Of a stretch of DNA of 7,664 bases, positions 1 through 7,664 are shown one piece after another; the first letter of the stretch is position 1, and every line of letters starts with the position of its first letter. The translations under genes and the position numbers were made by a program. Under the pieces are notes generated by a model. It was not told the DNA's origin. It did not search any database and worked only from the letters and a program-made list of their open reading frames with translations. The stretch comes from Lentisphaeria bacterium (GTDB lineage: Bacteria > Verrucomicrobiota > Lentisphaeria > Victivallales > UBA1829): NCBI GenBank assembly GCA_017623265.1, contig JAGAPM010000098.1:1-7664 (forward strand). Reading direction: 5' to 3'.

Positions 1-749
1 AGGAACAGATTGACAAAATCAAGATAGAGCGTCAACGCCCCCAGGATCACAAATTTGCTCAGCGTAACGCTGTCCGGTCCGGTGATACCGCCAATCTGAC
101 GGAGTTTCTGGGTATCCCATGCAGTCAGCCCGATAAACACGAATACACCGATGTAAGTAATGATCATTTCCAGCCCCTCGCTCTTTGTGAAGAAGTTGAT
201 CAGGGAAGCGATAATGATCCCGAACAGCCCCATCATGCAAAGTCCGCCGAGACCGCTCAGGTCCATGCGGGTGACATAGCCGAAAATGCTGGTCACCAGA
301 AACGTTCCGGCACAGGCAAAAAATGCGGTGGCGATACTTCCGGCGGTATAGGCAAGGAAAATCGGAGCAAGCGTCACGCCATTGAGTGCGGCATAGAGCA
401 GGAACAGACCGGACGCCAGCCCGGCAGACATCTTGTTGATCCCCGCAGAGATCCAGATCACCAGCCCGAATTCCAGCAGGATCAGCACCAGCATTGCAGT
501 CGGACTCCACAGGATCGATCCGCCGGTCAGTTCTCCGGCAAGATTTACATGAGGACGGTTCGCCATCATGTACTCGTAAACACCGTATGCGATCCCGCCG
601 GTCAGGGCGAGCCCGACCGCCATCCAGTTATAGATGCGGTTCATAAAGCTGCGGGCAGCGATCACATCACCATCCCGCACGATTCTTGCTTCGGCTTCCA
701 GTTCCGCCTCACGGGCACTTGCACGATAATCAAAATTTCTGTCTCTCAT
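1..749 (-). CDS. BAX inhibitor-1 (BI-1/YccA-YbhL) family membrane protein, 3' end cut by window
   Basis: The reading frame is open from ATG 749-747 to the window edge, giving 249 residues with no stop, so only the C-terminal tip is missing (family members of this type are about 230-260 aa). After a charged N-terminal segment (about residues 1-35, rich in Arg/Glu/Ala) come seven hydrophobic segments at roughly 40-62, 81-103, 110-132, 137-158, 166-186, 193-211 and 231-249. Family hallmarks are TAWDTQKL near residue 212 and LYLDFVNLF at 241-249. The aspartates in these two motifs (D212, D244) correspond by pattern to the di-aspartyl pH sensor described for the Bacillus YetJ Ca2+-leak protein. 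In the family this is an inner-membrane protein linked to Ca2+/H+ leak and stress or protease modulation; the exact role here is inferred. The start is supported by GGAGGA 6 nt upstream. It is the last visible gene of the ppk1 cluster, 24 nt after the mutarotase stop, and is probably cotranscribed. Confidence 0.93.
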   Translation of the reverse strand, partial: MRDRNFDYRASAREAELEAEARIVRDGDVIAARSFMNRIYNWMAVGLALTGGIAYGVYEYMMANRPHVNLAGELTGGSILWSPTAMLVLILLEFGLVIWISAGINKMSAGLASGLFLLYAALNGVTLAPIFLAYTAGSIATAFFACAGTFLVTSIFGYVTRMDLSGLGGLCMMGLFGIIIASLINFFTKSEGLEMIITYIGVFVFIGLTAWDTQKLRQIGGITGPDSVTLSKFVILGALTLYLDFVNLF

Positions 750-755
750 TTTGCA

Positions 756-761
756 TCCTCC
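756..761 (-). promoter_or_regulatory. Shine-Dalgarno site of the BI-1 family gene
   Basis: GGAGGA on the minus strand, 6 nt before ATG 749-747. It is a near-consensus ribosome binding site inside the 24-nt gap after the mutarotase stop, and it fixes the start of the downstream gene. Confidence 0.8.
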
Positions 762-773
762 TTGTTTTTTTGA

Positions 774-1589
774 TCAAATGAGTGAAATACGTGTTCCGAG
801 AGTATGGCTGGCACCCGGTGCCAGCGTACGGGCATCGTCACCGGCGTTGGCGGCTTCGATGCAAAGCATACCGGGGTATTCATCATCGCCGAAATCCGGC
901 ATGGCGGCGGCTTTGGCAATCCACGGATTCCAGACCACGGCGGAGTCCGAACCAAAGCGTTCCACCCGGATCTGCCGTTCCAGACCGGGATCATCGATCA
1001 CGGCAATGCGACTGCCGGCATAGTAGATCCGGTCTGTTTCCCGATCAAAAGTGATCGCGCCGGACTGCTTTTCCGTGACTTTCGCCAGCGAGCAGAAGTA
1101 ATCGCAATCTTCAAAGCCGAGGATCCGGATCTTGCTGATGTCGGAAATATTGAAGTAAGTATGAAGCGCTTCGGTCAGCTTCACCGGTTCGCCGCTTTCG
1201 TTGACCGTGGTCAGGTTCAGCGTCAGAGCGCGCCCGATATTGATCACCATTTTTGCCGCCAGACCGTTCTTTTCCAGCGTCATGGTCAGCGTCACACTGC
1301 CATCGGCTTCATCCCGGGGAGCTGCCATGTCCCACATGCTGATCCGCGCCAAGCCATGCGCCGGAGCTGCTGCAGAACCGAACCAGGGCCAGCAGACCGG
1401 GATGCCGCCGCGGATGGCTTTCCCTTCCACAAAATTGGACTTGCCGGAAACCCACAGCAGGTCGTCCCCGCCAACCGTATAGGAAAGAACGTGGGCGCCG
1501 TACGGGGACACCACGGCAGTTGCATCTTCCGTTTCGATCCGGAATGCGGGAATGCCTTCGATATTGATTTTTTCGATATTCGCTTTCAT
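774..1589 (-). CDS. D-hexose-6-phosphate mutarotase (YeaD-like, aldose 1-epimerase superfamily)
   Basis: A 271-aa cytosolic protein with no signal peptide or membrane segment. It carries the motifs of the YeaD/YMR099c branch of the galactose mutarotase fold, which interconverts alpha and beta anomers of glucose-6-phosphate and similar sugar phosphates. In order these are IRGGIPVCWPWFG (59-71), HGLAR (78-82), EALHTYF (140-146), VVWNPW (218-223) and CIEAAN (243-248). By family pattern H78 and H143 are the active-site histidines, E245 is the catalytic base, and R60 and R82 are candidates for phosphate contact. The IRGG-CWPWFG signature favours the phosphosugar branch over plain galactose mutarotase (GalM). 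Length is close to family members (about 270-300 aa). The start at 1589-1587 has AAGGAG 8 nt upstream, and the stop is TGA at 776-774. It lies 27 nt after the acyltransferase and 24 nt before the BI-1 gene, all on the same strand. The true sugar substrate cannot be told from sequence. Confidence 0.93.
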   Translation of the reverse strand: MKANIEKINIEGIPAFRIETEDATAVVSPYGAHVLSYTVGGDDLLWVSGKSNFVEGKAIRGGIPVCWPWFGSAAAPAHGLARISMWDMAAPRDEADGSVTLTMTLEKNGLAAKMVINIGRALTLNLTTVNESGEPVKLTEALHTYFNISDISKIRILGFEDCDYFCSLAKVTEKQSGAITFDRETDRIYYAGSRIAVIDDPGLERQIRVERFGSDSAVVWNPWIAKAAAMPDFGDDEYPGMLCIEAANAGDDARTLAPGASHTLGTRISLI

Positions 1590-1597
1590 CTGATGAA

Positions 1598-1603
1598 CTC
1601 CTT
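1598..1603 (-). promoter_or_regulatory. Shine-Dalgarno site of the mutarotase gene
   Basis: AAGGAG on the minus strand, 8 nt before ATG 1589-1587, within the 27-nt gap after the acyltransferase stop. It confirms the chosen start. Confidence 0.75.
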
Positions 1604-1616
1604 ATGCTGTATGTCG

Positions 1617-2600
1617 TTATGCTTGTTTATTTTTACCCCGTTCCCGTTGATCGAAGAACGAAGGTTTTGCATATTCCGAGTACGCCGGATAGCGGGAACG
1701 ATCCTCTCCCGGCGGTATGTGCTGGAACCGGCGGTATGCCCAGAGATACTGTTCCGGCCACTTCCGGACAATCTCTTCCACTGCCGAGATCATTCGCTGG
1801 GTCAGACTTTCTTCCGTATCGTCATCCTGCGGTTCAATATAGACAGTTGTCATGCCGAACCGTTTGCCGGTCCGGTACTCTGTACCGAGAACAATGGGCA
1901 GTTTATCCCGCAATGCGATCCGGGCAGGCAGGGATGTGACCGGCACTTTCAAGCCGAAGAAATCCACAAAGATCCCTCCATCCCGCACCCGGGTGTTCTG
2001 GTCCATAAGGATCCCGATGCTTCTGCCGTCCTTCACCGCTTTCATCACGGCACGGGCTGCGCCTTTGGAAAAGATGATCTCCACGCCCTTGACACTGCGC
2101 CCGGTAACCAGCAGTTTGCCCAGATAGGGATTCTGAGGCGACCGCATGATGGTGGAGATGGTAAAGCCCAACCCGATGGCAAGCATCTGCCCGCCGAACT
2201 CCCAGTTGCCGTGATGGGGCGAGATAAAGATCACCGGCTTCCCCGCTTTCCGGCAGCGTTCAAAGTTTTCCAGTGTCTGCTCCTCAATGTCAACCAGCGA
2301 CGGCAGGTCTGCATTCCGTTTCCGGATCCAGAAAAATTCGCAGGAAACTGCGATCATGTGGGCAAGACTTTCCCGTACGATCCGCCGGACTTCCTTCTTT
2401 GACTTTTCCGGAAATGCCGCCTGTACGTTCTGCGTGGCGATCTTTCCCACCGGGAACAGACAGATCAGCGGCGCCCAGAAACGCCCGATCCCCATGTACC
2501 AGGTTCGGGGGATGAAGGCGATCACCGTACCGTAAAACTGTACCAGCAGATAAATAACATAATCTCTGAACTTTTTCATAATAACTTTCTTTCCGATCAT
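1617..2600 (-). CDS. Lipid A biosynthesis (LpxL/HtrB-type) lysophospholipid acyltransferase family protein
   Basis: A 327-aa protein of the LpxL/LpxM/HtrB family, inner-membrane enzymes that transfer a secondary fatty acyl chain onto a lipid A precursor facing the cytosol. A hydrophobic N-terminal anchor (about 14-31) is followed by NVQAAFPE (58-65). The HX4E catalytic motif is HHGNWE (129-134, with H129 and E134). MDQN (199-202) and the C-terminal family motif PEQYLWAYRRF (282-292) follow. Length matches the family (about 300-330 aa). The ATG at 2600-2598 overlaps the ppk1 TGA as ATGA, which suggests translational coupling. It has only a weak purine-rich stretch upstream. A second in-frame ATG at 2579-2577 (residue 8) begins MKKFRDYV, has GGAAAG 9 nt upstream, and is a credible true start. 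The acyl chain and position, and whether the acceptor is lipid A or another lipid such as an ornithine or phosphatidylinositol mannoside type, cannot be decided here. No Kdo or other lpx genes are in view. Confidence 0.92.
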   Translation of the reverse strand: MIGKKVIMKKFRDYVIYLLVQFYGTVIAFIPRTWYMGIGRFWAPLICLFPVGKIATQNVQAAFPEKSKKEVRRIVRESLAHMIAVSCEFFWIRKRNADLPSLVDIEEQTLENFERCRKAGKPVIFISPHHGNWEFGGQMLAIGLGFTISTIMRSPQNPYLGKLLVTGRSVKGVEIIFSKGAARAVMKAVKDGRSIGILMDQNTRVRDGGIFVDFFGLKVPVTSLPARIALRDKLPIVLGTEYRTGKRFGMTTVYIEPQDDDTEESLTQRMISAVEEIVRKWPEQYLWAYRRFQHIPPGEDRSRYPAYSEYAKPSFFDQRERGKNKQA

Positions 2601-4753
2601 TTGCTTTCATTCACAGAGGAATACACCTGCAGTTTCTTCCGTTCCGCCTGAAGCCGCCTGCGTTCCCGTTTCAAACGGGTCTTGTAATATTCATACAGCG
2701 CGTATTGACTGCGGGTCTTTTCGTACTTTTCCGTGCTGCCGTCACTGGTGCAGCTGTACGAGTTTGCTCCGTTCAGCACCCTGCCCCTGCGTTTATCGTT
2801 TAATGCGGTCTGGACGATCATATCCAGTTCCGCCCGCAGCTCTTTCTGCTCCACGGGGAACAGCAGTTCGATCCGCCGTTTCAGATTCCGGGGCATCAGG
2901 TCCGAGCTGCCCATGAAATATTCCGGAGAACCATTGTTTCGGAAGATGTAGATCCGGGAATGTTCCAGGAACCGGTCCAGGATCCCCACGACCCGGATAT
3001 TTTTCCCGACTTTTTCCGGCAGGGCATAGGGATGGAGCCCGCAGATACCGCGCACGATCAGATCGATCTTCACATGCCGTTCCGCCGCTGCATAAAGATG
3101 CTCGATCACTTCGTAGTCGATGACCGCATTCACCTTGATCGTGATATGCCCCGGATTCTGACGGCTGGAAAGCATGGCTTCCCGGTCGATCAGGTAGATG
3201 ATGCGGTTTTTCAGTTCAAAGGGGGCGACAATGAGCTTATGCCAGTGAGGCGGATCGGAGAATCCGGTAATGACATTGAAAAGTCCGGCAACATCGGATG
3301 CCAACAGGGGATCATCGCTGAAATAGCCCAGGTCCGTGTACTGCCGTGCCGTCTTATCGTTGTAATTTCCGGTGCTGAGATGCACATAACGGCGGATCCC
3401 GGTCTCCTCCCGGCGCACGATCAGCAGCGCCTTACAATGGACTTTCAATCCGGCAATGCCATACACCACATGAGCGCCCGCCTCCGCCAGTTCACGAGCG
3501 CGGCGGATATTGTTTTCTTCATCAAACCGGGCTTTGATCTCAAACAGAACCGAGACCTGCTTTCCGTTCCGGGCGGCTTTCACCAGTGCATTCACAATGG
3601 GCGAGTTGCCGCTGACCCGGTACAAAGTCTGCTTGATCGCCAGTACATCCGGATCCTCCGCCGCTTCTTCCAGCAGACGCACCACCGGATCGAAGGATTC
3701 GTAGGGATGATGGATCATCAACGAGCCGCGGCGCCGGATATTTTCGATCATGCTCAAATTGGGATCGATCCGCAGAGGCGGAAGGGGCGGCATGGGATCA
3801 TCGGTCAGTTCCGGCACCTGCAAAGCTGCCAGTTCCCAGAGATTTTTCAGGTTCAGCGGGCCGTCGATGGAATAAGTCTGTTCTTCCGTGGCACCCAGTT
3901 TTTTCTGCAGGAATGTCCGGGTCTTCGCAGTGGCGGACTCCGCCACTTCCAGCCGGACCACGATCCGCTTCGCCTTGCGCTGAAGCGTGATCTGCATTTC
4001 CGAAAGCAGGTCGTCAATGGACTCTTCATCAATGGAGAAGTCCATATCCCGGGAGATACGGAATGCAGAACACTCCAAAATCTCACAACCGAGAAACAAC
4101 GAGGCAAGGTTGTTGGCGATCAGTTCTTCCGCCGGAACAAAAGTAAGCGAGCCATCCTCCTGATCCGATTCCACCGGAATGAAACGGGGGACAACAGAAG
4201 GCACTTCCACGATCGCAAACGATTCACTGCGTTTTCCGGTCTTGCGGTTTTTCCGGTTCAGATTCAGACGGACCAGCAATTCCAGCCCCAGGTTCGGAAC
4301 CAGCGGAAACGGATGGGACGGATCCACCCCGACGGGCGTCAGCACCGGCAGGATCTCCCGTTCAAAGAGCAAATGCGCCGCCGTCTGCTGCGGTCCGCTC
4401 AAATCATCATAAGATGCGATCCGGATCCCGTTTTCCGCCAGTTCCGGCAGGATATCATCCCGATAATAGGCGTACTGTTTTTCCACAAGTTCCCGGATCC
4501 GTTCATCCAGTTCTTCCAACAGTTCGCCGGGGGTATAAGTACCATCATTGCCCACCAGATTTTCCTGATCGGCTTCTTTCCGCATGATCGCTGCCATGCG
4601 CACCATAAAAAACTCGTCCAGATTGCTGCTGAAGATAGCAAGAAACTTCAACCGCTCCAACAGAGGATTTCCGCGGTCGGTCGCCTCATCCAATACACGG
4701 CGGTTGAATTCCAGCCAGCTGATGTCACGGTTGATAAAATATTTGTTGTTCAT
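2597..4753 (-). CDS. ppk1: Polyphosphate kinase 1
   Basis: A 718-aa PPK1 that reversibly makes inorganic polyphosphate from the gamma phosphate of ATP; it is usually membrane-associated and tetrameric. All four family domains are present. The N domain (about 1-105) starts FINRDISWLEFNRRVL and includes SNLDEFFMVR (43-52). A head domain (about 106-310) follows. The C1 domain contains IHHPYESF (347-354), IKQTLYR (373-379) and the autophosphorylated histidine in GLKVHCK (H439). The C2 domain contains IVRGICGL (566-573) and the second catalytic histidine in RFLEHSRIYIF (H598), then MGSSDLMPRNL (614-624). A basic, charged tail extends to 718, against 688 aa in E. coli. ATG 4753-4751 is chosen because homology begins there, a GGGA lies 6 nt upstream, and the promoter at 4790-4818 lies inside the longer frame that would begin at 4891. 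The stop is TGA 2599-2597, overlapping the next gene. No exopolyphosphatase gene (ppx) is visible beside it. Confidence 0.97.
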   Translation of the reverse strand: MNNKYFINRDISWLEFNRRVLDEATDRGNPLLERLKFLAIFSSNLDEFFMVRMAAIMRKEADQENLVGNDGTYTPGELLEELDERIRELVEKQYAYYRDDILPELAENGIRIASYDDLSGPQQTAAHLLFEREILPVLTPVGVDPSHPFPLVPNLGLELLVRLNLNRKNRKTGKRSESFAIVEVPSVVPRFIPVESDQEDGSLTFVPAEELIANNLASLFLGCEILECSAFRISRDMDFSIDEESIDDLLSEMQITLQRKAKRIVVRLEVAESATAKTRTFLQKKLGATEEQTYSIDGPLNLKNLWELAALQVPELTDDPMPPLPPLRIDPNLSMIENIRRRGSLMIHHPYESFDPVVRLLEEAAEDPDVLAIKQTLYRVSGNSPIVNALVKAARNGKQVSVLFEIKARFDEENNIRRARELAEAGAHVVYGIAGLKVHCKALLIVRREETGIRRYVHLSTGNYNDKTARQYTDLGYFSDDPLLASDVAGLFNVITGFSDPPHWHKLIVAPFELKNRIIYLIDREAMLSSRQNPGHITIKVNAVIDYEVIEHLYAAAERHVKIDLIVRGICGLHPYALPEKVGKNIRVVGILDRFLEHSRIYIFRNNGSPEYFMGSSDLMPRNLKRRIELLFPVEQKELRAELDMIVQTALNDKRRGRVLNGANSYSCTSDGSTEKYEKTRSQYALYEYYKTRLKRERRRLQAERKKLQVYSSVNESK

Positions 4754-4789
4754 GCCGTTTCCCGTTCCTGTTTGCTTTTGTTTCTGCAC

Positions 4790-4818
4790 AATATACTCTT
4801 TCCTGAAAGGAAAAGCAA
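4790..4818 (-). promoter_or_regulatory. Sigma70-like promoter of the ppk1 cluster
   Basis: On the minus strand, a -35 box TTGCTT (4818-4813) is separated by 17 nt from a -10 box TATATT (4795-4790). The transcript would start near 4783, about 30 nt before the ppk1 ATG at 4753. An A-rich stretch (complement of 4822-4837) lies directly upstream of the -35 and may act as an UP element. The spacer contains a small inverted repeat (4799-4813). The call rests on matches to the consensus boxes; no transcript data are available. Confidence 0.7.
4799..4813. repeat. Small inverted repeat inside the ppk1 promoter spacer
   Basis: TTTCCT (4799-4804), a 3-nt centre GAA, and AGGAAA (4808-4813) form a perfect 6-bp inverted repeat between the -10 and -35 boxes of the ppk1 promoter, touching the -35. 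It could be a repressor or activator half-site pair, but arms this short in an A/T-rich region can arise by chance. Confidence 0.35.
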
Positions 4819-4839
4819 GCCGCTTTTTTGTTTTTTCAG

Positions 4840-4868
4840 TTGCAAAAAACTCCTTTTCGGGGTATATT
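4840..4868 (+). promoter_or_regulatory. Sigma70-like promoter of metH
   Basis: A -35 box TTGCAA (4840-4845) is separated by 17 nt from a -10 box TATATT (4863-4868). Transcription would begin near 4875, leaving a leader of about 40 nt before the metH ATG at 4916. The T-rich tract 4822-4837 lies just upstream. The leader is too short for a cobalamin or SAM riboswitch. It sits back to back with the ppk1 promoter. Confidence 0.7.
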
Positions 4869-4899
4869 AAGCCGGAAGAAACAAAAATCAATCAAATAC

Positions 4900-4904
4900 A
4901 GGGG
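4900..4904 (+). promoter_or_regulatory. Probable Shine-Dalgarno site of metH
   Basis: AGGGG, 11 nt before ATG 4916-4918. The spacing is somewhat long, but no other start codon lies nearby in this frame and the MetH homology begins within a few residues, so it is the best candidate. Confidence 0.5.
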
Positions 4905-4915
4905 CTTTTCCGCCG

Positions 4916-7664
<2,749 letters not shown>

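Noticed and set aside
804..2402. A 532-codon open frame on the plus strand opposite the mutarotase and acyltransferase genes
   Set aside because: It crosses two well-supported minus-strand genes and their intergenic gap, and its product has an implausible Cys/His/Arg/Pro-rich composition with no motif.
4819..4839. The T runs in the divergent region as an intrinsic terminator
   Set aside because: No stable GC-rich stem precedes the T tracts, and both flanking genes begin here, so there is no transcript to end.
2960..4870. A 636-codon open frame on the plus strand opposite ppk1
   Set aside because: It is antisense to a clearly conserved PPK1, its protein is rich in His, Gln and Phe with no recognisable domain, and it lacks a credible ribosome site. 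It is a by-product of ppk1 codon bias.
4754..4891. A 46-residue N-terminal extension of PPK1 using ATG 4891-4889
   Set aside because: The extension has no homology, would span the ppk1 promoter and overlap the metH promoter, and PPK1 conservation starts right at the ATG at 4753.
4869..4915. A cobalamin or SAM riboswitch ahead of metH
   Set aside because: The predicted leader is only about 40 nt, far too short, and contains no recognisable B12-box or SAM-aptamer element.

Overview
This window is an ordinary-looking stretch of bacterial chromosome: dense coding with short intergenic gaps and consistent codon usage. The phylum cannot be fixed from five genes. A lipid A acyltransferase (LpxL/HtrB) family protein points to a Gram-negative cell with an outer membrane. 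Cobalamin-dependent MetH and PPK1 are widespread among bacteria. The moderately GC-rich sequence, full of CCGGAT/ATCCGG-type words, would suit a Lentisphaerota/Victivallales-like or other PVC-group anaerobe, but that is only a guess. I see no insertion sequence, phage gene, tRNA, rRNA, CRISPR array or other sign of accessory DNA.

Layout. Two transcription units diverge from a 162-bp region (4754-4915). Leftward, on the minus strand, runs a compact four-gene cluster: ppk1 (polyphosphate kinase, 4753 to 2597), an LpxL/HtrB-type acyltransferase (2600 to 1617, overlapping the ppk1 stop in an ATGA), a YeaD-type hexose-6-phosphate mutarotase (1589 to 774), and a BAX-inhibitor-1 family membrane protein (from 749, leaving the window on the left with its last few codons missing). 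Gaps are -4, 27 and 24 nt, so one mRNA is likely. Rightward, on the plus strand, metH begins at 4916 and leaves the window on the right after 916 codons. It carries the complete homocysteine, folate, cap and cobalamin domains and ends just where the link to the reactivation domain should start.

Control. Each unit has a good sigma70-like promoter with a 17-nt spacer: TTGCAA/TATATT for metH and TTGCTT/TATATT for ppk1. They lie back to back, about 21 bp apart at their -35 boxes, with a run of A/T tracts between them. The ppk1 promoter lies downstream of the longest possible ppk1 start codon, so the start at 4753 is preferred.

How the genes fit together. The leftward cluster combines phosphate/energy storage, envelope lipid acylation, sugar-phosphate anomer balance and a membrane stress/Ca2+-leak protein. 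These are housekeeping and stress functions with no obvious single pathway. The metH unit serves methionine and one-carbon metabolism. I did not find a previously undescribed system; the findings below are modest and mostly concern promoter layout, gene linkage and start choice.
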